DNA of 46,583 bases from Coriobacteriales bacterium (GTDB taxonomy: Bacteria > Actinomycetota > Coriobacteriia > Coriobacteriales > JAEZZM01), in assembly GCA_029983705.1 (NCBI GenBank), contig JASBYZ010000001.1:1-46583 (forward strand), read 5' to 3'. The notes under the pieces were generated by a model that did no database searches, was not told the origin of the DNA, and worked only from the letters and a program-made list of their open reading frames with translations. Every line of letters starts with the position of its first letter. Position 1 is the first letter of the stretch. The position numbers and the translations under genes were made by a program. Positions 16,658 through 24,690 of the stretch are shown here, piece by piece.

Positions 16658-18080
16658 CAGCTACTTCAGCATTAGCCTGATTTTTATCTAAAAATGCATT
16701 TGCTCCAGCTCTCACTTGAGCTTTTCGTCTATCACTTCTAAGCTGCATAATTTGCTCGTCTGTATAGCCAAGCTCACGAAGTGCTATGTCACTCTCAGCA
16801 AGCCATGGCATTGCAGAGATTTGTTTAATCATCGCATCAGATTGGCTTACGATTGAAGGCATGGCTGGGTTAGCAAAGTTGACGGCTATTGCGCCTGTGG
16901 AGCCTAGAGCGTCCATATAAGACATGTTATTCTCACTCGCTAATGCCATTACAGCTATAGTTTCTAACGAGCGCTTACATGCATTTGTAAAACTTTTAAT
17001 GTCAACAACCGCATCTTCTTTAGATGCATCAATTGCCTCAGCACTTGAAGGATTATCTGTCACAACACCAAGGCTTTGAAGTGGAACACCAGTTGAGCCT
17101 GAGAATTGAGCTGCAAGCGCACGCAAGTACTCCGTGTGTGGCTGCATGGTTATTTGTGGCAATTGCCCGAAGTTTGGAATCTTTCCACTCTTGCCTTCTG
17201 TGACCATGAATATGGAGCCAATGAACGCTTCAAATGGTGAACCGGCTATCTTTTCAGCCACAGACTTATCAGCACCAAGCAAGTACTTCTGAGGAGCTGC
17301 ACTAAAAGCTGCCGCTGCTGCCATATTCATCATTTCACGCTGAGCATCGTCCACTAGCGACATGACCGTACGAGTGATGCGGCTTCTACCAAATGGGCGC
17401 TCAAGCGTTGCATGATAAGCGATAGGCTCCATTGGCACACGTCCCATAGAATGAGGCACATACTCAGCTTGCCATGACCTACCAGCCTCTCTAGAAAGTA
17501 TAATTACATACTCATCAGTAAACACGTAAATAAGCTTTGGCTCTCGCCTTTGTGAGCCGTTAAACTTAGCGGTTTCAACGACCACCATACCGGCGCTGAT
17601 GCGTTTCTTCGCCTCATCCCATATTGCAGTTGCTGCAGTGGCTGGGTAGCCAGATATAACGGTTGTTGGCTCCCCACGTTCAACATCTCCTGCGGTCACA
17701 GTTAAGAATGCGCATGAATGACGAAGCGCGGAAGAAATAACCTTGTGAATTAAATTTTTAACATCGTTTTGGCGCACAATTTTTCGTAATATCTCTTCCT
17801 GACTCTCATCTTCTGATGTAATGCCTTCAAATTGTGTTCTATCTGCCCAGTAGTCAACACATTTAGCTGCCCAGTCAACTCTTGGATTAAGCTTTCTTGC
17901 CATTTGAGGTGAAACGGACACACCAAGGTCTTTAACAGGTACATGCGAATTATAGTATTGGTCTCTAAGCACATTTCTAGTATGCTTAGATTGCCACTCA
18001 TCAACTAAACTTCTAACAAGCTCAGCGTCATCTTCAAATAGTCCATCAGCGGACGCTATGGCTTTAGATATTTGCATCAT
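16635..18080 (-). CDS. Portal protein, SPP1 gp6-like
   Basis: The 481-residue protein sits between the large terminase and MuF genes. It has the portal core: N-terminal RNVLRDQYYNSHVPVKDLG, a VDWAAKCVDYWADRT segment and a helical stem in the middle, with a DNPSSAEAIDASKED motif near residue 345 that is characteristic of SPP1-type portals. It forms the dodecameric DNA gate. A GGAGGTC site lies ahead of the start, and the start overlaps the terminase stop by one base. Confidence 0.92.
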   Translation of the reverse strand: MMQISKAIASADGLFEDDAELVRSLVDEWQSKHTRNVLRDQYYNSHVPVKDLGVSVSPQMARKLNPRVDWAAKCVDYWADRTQFEGITSEDESQEEILRKIVRQNDVKNLIHKVISSALRHSCAFLTVTAGDVERGEPTTVISGYPATAATAIWDEAKKRISAGMVVVETAKFNGSQRREPKLIYVFTDEYVIILSREAGRSWQAEYVPHSMGRVPMEPIAYHATLERPFGRSRITRTVMSLVDDAQREMMNMAAAAAFSAAPQKYLLGADKSVAEKIAGSPFEAFIGSIFMVTEGKSGKIPNFGQLPQITMQPHTEYLRALAAQFSGSTGVPLQSLGVVTDNPSSAEAIDASKEDAVVDIKSFTNACKRSLETIAVMALASENNMSYMDALGSTGAIAVNFANPAMPSIVSQSDAMIKQISAMPWLAESDIALRELGYTDEQIMQLRSDRRKAQVRAGANAFLDKNQANAEVADADENNE

Positions 18081-19516
18081 TAAAAGTAGACCTCCATCTC
18101 GCCCACATCATTTTCAATAGATTTTTTAGCTGCCCACGCTGCCAAAGCACATGCTTCTATTGCCGTTGGCTCTTCTCCTCCAAAGCCCCAACCACCGGAC
18201 GAACCAATCGAACGCCTTGTGGCTTTAAGAACACTAGAAGATAGTGCATCATCTTTTAGATTTTCATCAGTTAATTCTTTTGGCTTAAACCAAGATATTG
18301 TCTGTTCACGAATCCCATTTAGAAATGCAGCATCTGCAGCAATAACATCTGATGTTGTTACTAACTCAACTGAGCCATTTGGTACATGATTGTCAACACG
18401 ATCTATTAATGCTTGAGCTCCTGCACGACCGTCAATTACGAATGGTGTCTCCTCAGCGTTTCTCACAACGAGTTCTGCAACCTCTCGAATACCTCTTACG
18501 GTTTGCTGTTGATGTACAAGCTCAACATGCGTGATACCGCCATCCACAACAGCAACTGCAATAGATGCAAGCGTGCCATCTGGTGAAAACTTAACAGCGG
18601 ATGCATCAGCTTTGCCATGCGGTGCTTCATCTGTAGCGCATGCCATCCAATCATCTTGGTTAATTAGGTAATCTGCCATTGTATGTACTGGAGACCACCA
18701 ACCTAAGCGTTCACGAGCAAAATCATCTTGTGCCATAGAAAGCTCAAGCTGTATTGCAGATTCATCTATAAGCCTGCCAAGAGATGGATTCGTTTCATAC
18801 CACCTTGCACGATCTGTGATGTCACCAATTTCATCAGCAGACCACTCAAACCAAGCGAATGCAGGCGGGACTTCGTTATGTGCTTCTGCATGCATGTTCT
18901 TAAACACAGTGCCCAACGATTCAGCATTGGGAGGCGTTCCCATATAAATGACTTGAGCGTTCTTCTTTTTATTTGCAGCCAAAGTTGGCAGTGATGCAGC
19001 TTGTTGAGCAGCTGTTAAATCTTGTGCCTCGTCATAGATTATCTTGTCAAAAGAGCGACCACGAGCAAGAGAGTTTGTGCGAGTTGAAAATTTAATATAA
19101 CCGCCATTGTTTAAATAAACTGCCTGTTGACCATTAGCTCTTCTAACCGCTTGTAAAATAGCATGAAGCTCTTCATTATCTTCATCTTCAAATGGCTCAG
19201 ATAGCGCCTTAAACATTTCATCAGACGTATCACCGTGCTGGCATGTGTAAAGTATCTTTGCTCCTTCGGCAATTAGGCAGTAAAAACAAAGTGCTCTAAC
19301 AATCCAGGACTTACCATTTTGACGTGGAACTGAAAGCGCTGCAGAACGATTAATAAATTTGTCATCTTTATCTCTTGCTAGCAGATTGTCTAAAACATAC
19401 TTTTGCCATGGCATAGGCTCACCAAAGAAAGCACTTGCGAGCTTTGATGCCATATCGGCATCTGTCTTTGAATATGCAGGCGCTATTTCAAATGTTGGAA
19501 TTTGCCTTGCCTGCAT
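18080..19516 (-). CDS. Terminase large subunit
   Basis: The 478-residue product is the packaging ATPase and nuclease. Walker A is PRQNGKS (residues 64-70) and Walker B IIYDEA (159-164), with the following QDL motif. The C-terminal nuclease domain includes FVIDGRAG around residue 352 and the late DDALSSSVLKATRR segment. The start has AGGAGG six to seven bases upstream. An HNH endonuclease gene and a P27 small terminase nearby suggest cos-type packaging. Confidence 0.95.
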   Translation of the reverse strand: MQARQIPTFEIAPAYSKTDADMASKLASAFFGEPMPWQKYVLDNLLARDKDDKFINRSAALSVPRQNGKSWIVRALCFYCLIAEGAKILYTCQHGDTSDEMFKALSEPFEDEDNEELHAILQAVRRANGQQAVYLNNGGYIKFSTRTNSLARGRSFDKIIYDEAQDLTAAQQAASLPTLAANKKKNAQVIYMGTPPNAESLGTVFKNMHAEAHNEVPPAFAWFEWSADEIGDITDRARWYETNPSLGRLIDESAIQLELSMAQDDFARERLGWWSPVHTMADYLINQDDWMACATDEAPHGKADASAVKFSPDGTLASIAVAVVDGGITHVELVHQQQTVRGIREVAELVVRNAEETPFVIDGRAGAQALIDRVDNHVPNGSVELVTTSDVIAADAAFLNGIREQTISWFKPKELTDENLKDDALSSSVLKATRRSIGSSGGWGFGGEEPTAIEACALAAWAAKKSIENDVGEMEVYF

Positions 19517-19528
19517 GTCTTAACCTCC

Positions 19529-19912
19529 TTAAGAGTTTGAAGCCTTCTTCTCTCTGTCAGAAACAACCAGAGATAGAATGGATGCCTTTTTAGTGTCCGA
19601 TTTTTGTTTGACCTCATCATTAATTCCAAGTTGTTTATTTAAGGCTCTAATTTCTGCGGATGCCTGTTTCATCGTTGCTATTTGCGGCATCGCTTTTTCA
19701 TCACCAAGCTTGTTGGTGTATGCGACCATCACGCCATTTTCTGTAGCAATATCACTCATACATTGGTCAGCGATTTGATGCCAACTAATAAGCATTAAGA
19801 GCGCTGGGATATCAGATTCTCTAAAGGAACGACCTGCTGTTATTTCATCCCACTTTTGTGATTTAAAAGCATCCTGAGAGACGCTCAGAGGCTTTTTAAG
19901 CCCTTTTCTCAT
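19529..19912 (-). CDS. Terminase small subunit, P27 family
   Basis: The 127-residue product starts at ATG 19912 (MRKGLKKP), five bases after AGGAGG; the longer frame to 20011 crosses a GC-rich noncoding stretch. The segment ATMKQASAEIRALNKQLGI at about residues 82-100 is typical of P27-family small terminases, as is the early ALLMLISWHQIADQ helix. It recognises the packaging site and recruits the large subunit encoded next. Confidence 0.88.
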   Translation of the reverse strand: MRKGLKKPLSVSQDAFKSQKWDEITAGRSFRESDIPALLMLISWHQIADQCMSDIATENGVMVAYTNKLGDEKAMPQIATMKQASAEIRALNKQLGINDEVKQKSDTKKASILSLVVSDREKKASNS

Positions 19913-19934
19913 AAGCACCTCCTGAAAATAAAAA

Positions 19935-19998
19935 TGCTGGAGGGGGTTGGCTCTATGCCGCCGGGTTAGCCTCTGGCGGGGTGGGAGGGGATGCCCCC
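19935..19998. other. Probable cos (packaging) region
   Basis: The gap between the HNH gene and the small terminase gene is about 70% G+C by eye, while the flanking genes are about 40%. It has runs of G and C and short stems (CCGCC/GGCGG; GGGG/CCCC). In many Gram-positive cos phages the cohesive ends lie exactly between HNH and terS and are GC-rich. The cleavage position cannot be read from sequence alone. Confidence 0.5.
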
Positions 19999-20346
19999 CT
20001 ACTTGAGCCAAGTTCTCGAAGTCGAAATATTTTTTTCTGTGTAAAGTTTTCTTTTACGGGCGATAGCAAACACTTCTTCAACGCTCCTATTTGAGCGCCA
20101 CTGATTGCAGCGTCTGTGTGCTGCTGCAAGGTTTGAATACTCAAACGGTGAACCTCCACGACTAACCGGTATCAGTTCATCTACTTCAAACGCTCCTGGA
20201 TTGTTATGTGACAATGAGTAATCAATCTCTGCTGGTCTCCCGAACGCCTCGCATATCCAACACGGTCTGCCTTCTGCTTTAAGCCGGGCACGAACCTTAC
20301 GCCTTGCATTCCCATTAGTAACTCTCGGGTTATATTTCTTAGCCAC
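19999..20346 (-). CDS. HNH endonuclease (packaging-associated)
   Basis: The 115-residue protein carries CWIC near residue 29, EVDELIPVSRGG (His-replaced HNH first motif, about residues 54-65), a central Asn (SNLAAAH, around residue 72) and a second Cys pair partner in HRRCNQWR. This pattern is that of phage HNH proteins that assist terminase in cos cleavage. The start is GTG at 20346 with GGAG nine bases upstream. Confidence 0.87.
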   Translation of the reverse strand: MAKKYNPRVTNGNARRKVRARLKAEGRPCWICEAFGRPAEIDYSLSHNNPGAFEVDELIPVSRGGSPFEYSNLAAAHRRCNQWRSNRSVEEVFAIARKRKLYTEKNISTSRTWLK

Positions 20347-20364
20347 TTAACTTGCTCCATAAAT

Positions 20365-20397
20365 AACAAAAGCGGCTAGAGAATGATCCCTAACCGC
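20365..20397 (-). terminator. Terminator between the late regulator and packaging genes
   Basis: On the minus strand GCGGTTAG and CTAGCCGC pair (one wobble) around a ten-base loop and are followed by TTTTGTT. It ends the early transcript that includes the RinA-like gene. Late transcription must start at or read through this point, a natural control site for the late regulator. Confidence 0.65.
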
Positions 20398-20476
20398 GCT
20401 GGCTACCAGATATAGTATCTCATATCATGTTGTGCCATTAATGCTCAATTATGCTCAAGTTTAGTCATTGTCTTCA

Positions 20477-20929
20477 TTAATTACTACTGTATTTTTGCAA
20501 CACCCTGGGCAGCCAATCATTCATGTCATAAAAACATTTATCTAATAAATGTCTAACACCAGATTTTGAATAACCCATCTGTTCCGCAACATTATCTAAA
20601 CTTAAGTTGTGTACATATCTAAGACTTACTGCTTGCCTTTGCCATGGATTGCGAATATGTCTGATTACATATTCCATTTTGCGTTGCTGGTCAATGTATG
20701 CGTGCTGCAAATCTCTAAGCTCTTCCATATAGTCAAGCAATGCCACTAGATCATCAACTAATCTGTTTGCGCTAGAACCGGTCGATACTTTTTCATCGTA
20801 TGAAACTCCTTGAACTTCAAGAAGTCTTTTAACCTTCTCGATTTGTTTCTCAAGGCGCTCAATATCAAAATCAAATCCTTGGCAGTATTCAAAGAAGTCT
20901 TTTGGATTAACAACATGATTTTCAGGCAT
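20477..20929 (-). CDS. RinA/ArpU-like late transcription regulator
   Basis: The 150-residue protein has an N-terminal coiled coil (FDIERLEKQIEKVKRLLEVQG), a central EYVIRHIRNPWQRQAVSLRY segment and a C-terminal sigma-70 region-4-like helix-turn-helix (LSLDNVAEQMGYSKSGVRHL, about residues 110-130). This is the build of the DUF1492/RinA/ArpU group that switches on late phage genes. Its place just upstream of the packaging genes agrees. ATG at 20929 has a GGAG site. Confidence 0.82.
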   Translation of the reverse strand: MPENHVVNPKDFFEYCQGFDFDIERLEKQIEKVKRLLEVQGVSYDEKVSTGSSANRLVDDLVALLDYMEELRDLQHAYIDQQRKMEYVIRHIRNPWQRQAVSLRYVHNLSLDNVAEQMGYSKSGVRHLLDKCFYDMNDWLPRVLQKYSSN

Positions 20930-20976
20930 AAACGCTCCAGTGTTATGTTTTAGCTGTTAATAATATGATAGCACTA

Positions 20977-21026
20977 CATGTTGTATAATATTAAGATTAT
21001 TAAATAATTAACCACAACATATTGTG
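20977..21026 (-). promoter_or_regulatory. Control region upstream of the RinA-like gene
   Basis: Two related palindromes lie here: CACAACATATTGTG (21013-21026) and TACATGTTGTA (20976-20986). The first differs at only two of 14 positions from the centre of the perfect palindrome at 27183-27198. Between and beyond them are AT-rich -10-like hexamers on the minus strand. Probably binding sites for a phage regulator. Confidence 0.45.
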
Positions 21027-21033
21027 TATAAAA

Positions 21034-21063
21034 TAAAAAAAGCCCCCACATTCCTGTGAGGGC
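21034..21063 (-). terminator. Terminator downstream of the small early genes
   Basis: On the minus strand GCCCTCAC and GTGGGGGC pair (one wobble) and are followed by seven or eight T. It ends the transcript of the Tad2-like genes and the 45-residue gene before the RinA-like gene. Confidence 0.75.
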
Positions 21064-21070
21064 AAATCAA

Positions 21071-21208
21071 TTAACAAAATACTTTCTTGTAAAGTTCGTA
21101 ATCGTTTAGCAATCCGTCTTTATCAATGAATGACAAGTCATCATTAGTAGCTAATGCTTTTTCGATTATTTGCTCAAGCATTTTAATTTGGATTTCAGTT
21201 TCAGTCAT
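21071..21208 (-). CDS. Small acidic hypothetical protein (45 aa)
   Basis: A short frame starts at ATG 21208 with GAGGTAG placed inside the end of the preceding gene, whose stop directly adjoins the ATG. The product, beginning MTETEIQIKMLEQIIEKAL, is acidic and mostly helical. I do not recognise it. Tight coupling with the Tad2-like gene and the terminator just downstream support it as a real gene. Confidence 0.6.
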   Translation of the reverse strand: MTETEIQIKMLEQIIEKALATNDDLSFIDKDGLLNDYELYKKVFC

Positions 21209-21589
21209 CTAATCTACCTCGTACCATTTATCAGAATTAATTTCTTTATTAATAAAATCAAAGCGACAATTAAGTTCATCAAGAATAATCGTATGATTAT
21301 CTTCATCAAGCTTATAAATAAATCCACATGAGTTTGCGTCTGTATTTGTAACTTTCTTGCCTTCTTTAATGCGTCTCATCGCTTCAAAGAAGTCAAAGTA
21401 TTCTGTGTAAATCTCCCATTCATCTTTAAAGAAATTATCAATGGGAATACCAACCATATTATTGTTGTATTCATCTTTTATCTCGCCTTTTTGTTTGTCG
21501 AGACGGAGGCAACAATTAGAATCTAGCCAGTCCACTCTTCGTATTTTCTTGCCATTTTCTAAAGCTTGCATTGCTTGTATAATGTTCAT
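21209..21589 (-). CDS. Tad2/DUF2829-like protein with two tandem modules (copy 1)
   Basis: The 126-residue protein contains two similar units. Each begins with a helix followed by a basic strand: MNIIQAMQALENGKKIRRVDW and FDFFEAMRRIKEGKKVTN. Each ends with an aromatic cap (DEWEIY; KWYEVD). This pattern recalls the DUF2829/Tad2 family, whose phage members sequester the Thoeris signalling nucleotide. Known Tad2 proteins are single-module, about 90 residues. The match is by eye and distant, so anti-defence is a hypothesis. The gene is paired with a paralogue one base upstream. Confidence 0.55.
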   Translation of the reverse strand: MNIIQAMQALENGKKIRRVDWLDSNCCLRLDKQKGEIKDEYNNNMVGIPIDNFFKDEWEIYTEYFDFFEAMRRIKEGKKVTNTDANSCGFIYKLDEDNHTIILDELNCRFDFINKEINSDKWYEVD

Positions 21590-21985
21590 TTAGTCAACCT
21601 CGTACCATTCTTTAGAGTTAGTCTCAAAATCACAAAAGACAGCTTGACTATTATTTAAATTTGAAGCTTTAATCATCCTTAAGGGTTTATTTAAATCTTC
21701 GTCATAGTAGTAATAAAAATTGCTATTATGCTTACATGTAACCCGCTTACCTTCTTTAATACGCTTTATCGCTTCAAAGAAGTCAAAGTATTCTTTTGGT
21801 TTTTCGTAAATTGCCCAGTCGTCTGCAAGTAAATCAGTTACAGAAAACGCATAAACTGTATTAGTTGCTACATCTGCCAAAATTTTAAAATCTTCACTGG
21901 CTTTAAGTTTTTGTTTGCAAGACCAGCATGTTCTATAGATTTCTTTATCTTCATTCATTTCTTTAATTGCATCTATGATGTTCAT
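21590..21985 (-). CDS. Tad2/DUF2829-like protein with two tandem modules (copy 2)
   Basis: The 131-residue paralogue of the next gene shares the start MNII-A---, the mid-protein EYFDFFEAIKRIKEGKRVT and the end SKEWYEVD. The first module ends DDWAIYEKP. The two genes abut with no gap, and the DNA around the second module (bases 21766-21795 and 21366-21395) is nearly identical, pointing to a recent tandem duplication. Function unknown; possible sequestration of a small signalling molecule. Confidence 0.55.
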   Translation of the reverse strand: MNIIDAIKEMNEDKEIYRTCWSCKQKLKASEDFKILADVATNTVYAFSVTDLLADDWAIYEKPKEYFDFFEAIKRIKEGKRVTCKHNSNFYYYYDEDLNKPLRMIKASNLNNSQAVFCDFETNSKEWYEVD

Positions 21986-21988
21986 AAT

Positions 21989-22114
21989 CTACTTCTTTCT
22001 AATATCGTTTGCGGTAACAATAAATATCGCTAGTAACATCAACACGAATACCACTAAAATAATTGCTGCAAATACTCCAAGAGCTGTAAGAAAACCAGCT
22101 GCAACGTATGTCAT
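21989..22114 (-). CDS. Small membrane protein (41 aa)
   Basis: A short frame starts at ATG 22114 after AAGGAGAATTAAAA. The product has one long hydrophobic stretch, about residues 5-34 (ALGVFAAIILVVFVLMLLAI), and a basic end (NDIRKK), giving a single-span membrane protein. No family is recognised. The gene lies in the early operon between a small soluble protein and the Tad2-like pair. Confidence 0.6.
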   Translation of the reverse strand: MTYVAAGFLTALGVFAAIILVVFVLMLLAIFIVTANDIRKK

Positions 22115-22116
22115 TT

Positions 22117-22281
22117 TTAATTCTCCTTAATAGTTATGATTTCGAATTTTGTAATGAAGTTTGCGTTAACAATTTTTAATCTGGCATTTAGAATTTGCTC
22201 AGCTTCAAAAATGTCTTCAGCATCACAATTCCAAAGAAAGTAGTCGTTACCGGATAGCACAAGCGCTTCAAATTTACTCAT
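22117..22281 (-). CDS. Small hypothetical protein (54 aa)
   Basis: A short frame starts at ATG 22281, overlapping the DnaC-like gene stop by four bases (ATGA), the standard sign of coupled translation. The product begins MSKFEALVLSGNDYFLWNCD and ends FEIITIKEN; its last codons supply the ribosome site of the next gene. It looks soluble. I do not recognise a family. Confidence 0.6.
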   Translation of the reverse strand: MSKFEALVLSGNDYFLWNCDAEDIFEAEQILNARLKIVNANFITKFEIITIKEN

Positions 22282-23147
22282 GAGGCGTCCTGTTTCTTGT
22301 TTTTGAGATGAACACCAAAAGAAGTATCTTTTAACCGTCTGATAAGTGCTTCTGCTGTCTCTTTCTGACCGTTAAAACTGAATAGATTAATTAAGCTGGA
22401 ATCGCTAAATTGCGTTGTAACAATCATTTTCTTGTTGTTGGAGTAACGTTTATCAATGATATAGAAAAGCGTTTCTGATGCCCACTCTGTCGCTTTTCCT
22501 TTTCCTAGATCATCAATCACTAGAAAGTCAGGCAACAAGTATGGTGCAAAGATTTCAGGTTCTATTCTACCATCTCTAAACCCGGATTTAACATCACTTA
22601 AGATTTGAGCTGCAGTAGTGAATTTAACCGTCTTACCCCAAAGTATAAGCATTTTTGTTAATGCACATGCAGAATAAGTTTTTCCTACTCCGGTATCTCC
22701 AAAGATGTAAAGTCCATCAGATTCTTTATCATCTTTAACTAAATTGAAATACTTCTGTATTTGACTATCACACTTGTTTATCTCTGCTAAATAATAATGC
22801 TTTGGAATACCTGAATTATTTATTTCTTCAAGCTTTTCTCTTCTTCGTTCTGTCTCTTTATCTTCTGCCTCTTTAGCATCTAGATCACTTGCAAGTCCTT
22901 TGTTGCATTTGCACTCTGAAAAGAATGGCGAAGTAAAAATTTGTTCTTTAGAAACTAAATACCATCCAATATCTTGACCACACTCTTTGCAGACCTTACG
23001 GCTTTTCTTCGGAAACCATTCATACGGCAAGTCTTTAATTTCATTAAACTTTTTGTAACCATAAGCTCTCATGCTTTCATCGCTGTAAACATGTCTATCT
23101 ACTTTGTTGTAAAAACTTTGGAGTAGTGGTTGATATTTTTTACTCAT
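22278..23147 (-). CDS. dnaC: DnaC-like helicase loader (AAA+ ATPase)
   Basis: The 289-residue protein has an N-terminal zinc-binding region (Cys53, Cys56, Cys79, Cys81) and a C-terminal AAA+ domain with Walker A GDTGVGKT (150-157) and Walker B FLVIDD (208-213). A charged linker (about 88-110) joins them. Phage DnaC/DnaI-type proteins load the replicative helicase at the phage origin. It overlaps the initiator gene upstream by four bases. Confidence 0.9.
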   Translation of the reverse strand: MSKKYQPLLQSFYNKVDRHVYSDESMRAYGYKKFNEIKDLPYEWFPKKSRKVCKECGQDIGWYLVSKEQIFTSPFFSECKCNKGLASDLDAKEAEDKETERRREKLEEINNSGIPKHYYLAEINKCDSQIQKYFNLVKDDKESDGLYIFGDTGVGKTYSACALTKMLILWGKTVKFTTAAQILSDVKSGFRDGRIEPEIFAPYLLPDFLVIDDLGKGKATEWASETLFYIIDKRYSNNKKMIVTTQFSDSSLINLFSFNGQKETAEALIRRLKDTSFGVHLKNKKQDAS

Positions 23148-24034
23148 TCAATCACCCTCCACCCTTCAAACGGTTTGAGTTCTAGTTTAGAATGCTTACT
23201 ATCTTCTCCGTGCAAATTTGCGTCTTGCAAGTAAGATTCAAATTTCGTTCCGAAGAGTGTTTGAGGCCGAAGATAAACTGACATCTTTTTATCTTGATGC
23301 CAAAGTTTGTATTGATGGTCGATTACTGTTTTGAAGTCCTGGAGTGTAAAGCCCTCATTGTATCTTGCATTGATTAGTGATTTTGTGTTTTTGGTTGTTG
23401 ATTTGTAGTTGGAATTTAAGACTTGGTTAAGGTAATCAATTACTGATGCAATGTCGTGTCCTGCACGACTATTTATATTACTTTGCTTTTCTTTACTTTC
23501 CTTTACTTTACTTTGTGTACCCCTGCCCCTCATTTCGTCATTTAAAGGGGGTTTCTGTATACAATAATGGGGGTTTCTGTATACATTAACTCCGTTTGTA
23601 GCGTCTTTTTGGTCTTTAGTTAATGTTGCAATAATGGGGGTTTCTGTATCATTAACTACGCAATAACCCTGGTTTATGTCTACATTAACTGAACGCTTTT
23701 TTGCTTCTAGGTATCTTTTTTGGATTCCACCGGATGTTAATACGTTATATTCATTTGCAACTCGTTTGCTAAATAAACCAATATCTGTTGCACATTTAAT
23801 AATCTCAACGAGCGTTTGAACTTCAACGCAAGACTTTTCTGCTAGATCTAAAATTGCTAAATCATCTAATTCTATAAAGTATCCTTCATCTTCATAAATT
23901 GCACTATAGATTGCAACTAAGGCAGAAACTGCATCTGCCCCATATAGACTTTTGATGAACCGAATTTTTCTATCATTGAGAAAGCCAACATCCAAAGGAA
24001 AGTAATCAAGACCTACTTTAATTGGACGCGCCAT
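23144..24034 (-). CDS. Phage replication initiator (Lin1244/Lin1753 N-terminal, DnaD-type)
   Basis: The 296-residue protein starts with the DUF4373/Lin1244 domain (LDYFPLDVGFLNDRKIRFI, about residues 9-100) and ends with the conserved phage C-terminal DnaD-like domain (VIDYLNQVLNSNY through YLRPQTLFGTKFESYL, about 200-275). The middle (about 125-180) is a low-complexity linker that encodes an iteron array on the DNA. It should bind the origin and recruit the DnaC-like loader encoded next. Confidence 0.85.
   Translation of the reverse strand: MARPIKVGLDYFPLDVGFLNDRKIRFIKSLYGADAVSALVAIYSAIYEDEGYFIELDDLAILDLAEKSCVEVQTLVEIIKCATDIGLFSKRVANEYNVLTSGGIQKRYLEAKKRSVNVDINQGYCVVNDTETPIIATLTKDQKDATNGVNVYRNPHYCIQKPPLNDEMRGRGTQSKVKESKEKQSNINSRAGHDIASVIDYLNQVLNSNYKSTTKNTKSLINARYNEGFTLQDFKTVIDHQYKLWHQDKKMSVYLRPQTLFGTKFESYLQDANLHGEDSKHSKLELKPFEGWRVIE
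23547..23650. repeat. Iterons of a candidate phage replication origin
   Basis: Three direct copies of GGGGGTTTCTGTAT lie at 23547-23562, 23569-23584 and 23636-23650; the first two share ATAC after it, and the last two share 21 bases including upstream CAATAAT. Spacings are 22 and 67 bases, about two and six helical turns. CATTAAC follows copies two and three and recurs near 23682. On the coding strand the three copies are read in three different frames, so selection is on the DNA. Location inside the initiator gene matches many phage origins. Confidence 0.7.
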
Positions 24035-24036
24035 AC

Positions 24037-24690
24037 CTACTCACCGCTACTCTTTAGTTTGTTAACTTCGCCACGGTAAAAATCCTCTACTTGGGCAATA
24101 AATGCCTTGTACTCTTGCTCACCCATTTCAAATAGTGGCTTATCTGCAAACTTCATGAATGCTTCGCCAATTTCTGCTTGAGATCGTCCGCTTTTTTCTG
24201 CTAAGTCCTCTTTCATCTCTGTTAATCTGGATGTGTCGTGCTCATAACGCTTTTGTTGTGTAGGCTTCTGTACTCGATTCTGTGACGTGCTTCGCTTGCT
24301 TGGTACATTACCGCTGCAAGTGTTACCATCGTCGTCCTCGTCTCCTATGAGCCCGAAGGCTGGCATGAGCGAATAGCGTCTTGCATATGTGATTTCGCTT
24401 CCGGTTTCTTGTGGCTTTTTAGACACGTTAATTGGAAAGTTAGCAAGCTCAACTGATGACGCACCATCACTTACACGGGTTATTAACTCCGCTTCTCCGT
24501 TACCTTTATTGGCAACACATTGCGTTAAAAATACACCGTGTTTAGCACATAACTTTCTTAGCTCCGGCAAAAAGCTATCAAGTGAAGCGTATTTGTTCTT
24601 GAAGAATGGATTATTGGCATCTTTGATTGGGTCTTCAACTTCTGCCTGAATTTCAATCAAGCGCTCAATCAGATTTTTCTCTTTAGTCAT
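24037..24690 (-). CDS. erf: ERF-family single-strand annealing protein
   Basis: The 217-residue product has the ERF core: NPFFKNKYASLDSFLPELRKL (residues about 25-45) followed by VFLTQCV and the GSEITYARRYSLMPAFGLI motif (about 95-115), then an acidic GDEDDDG. ERF proteins anneal complementary strands and promote phage recombination. SSB and RusA genes lie upstream in the same operon. The ATG at 24690 is better placed for GGAG than the GTG at 24699. The start overlaps the previous gene. Confidence 0.9.
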   Translation of the reverse strand: MTKEKNLIERLIEIQAEVEDPIKDANNPFFKNKYASLDSFLPELRKLCAKHGVFLTQCVANKGNGEAELITRVSDGASSVELANFPINVSKKPQETGSEITYARRYSLMPAFGLIGDEDDDGNTCSGNVPSKRSTSQNRVQKPTQQKRYEHDTSRLTEMKEDLAEKSGRSQAEIGEAFMKFADKPLFEMGEQEYKAFIAQVEDFYRGEVNKLKSSGE

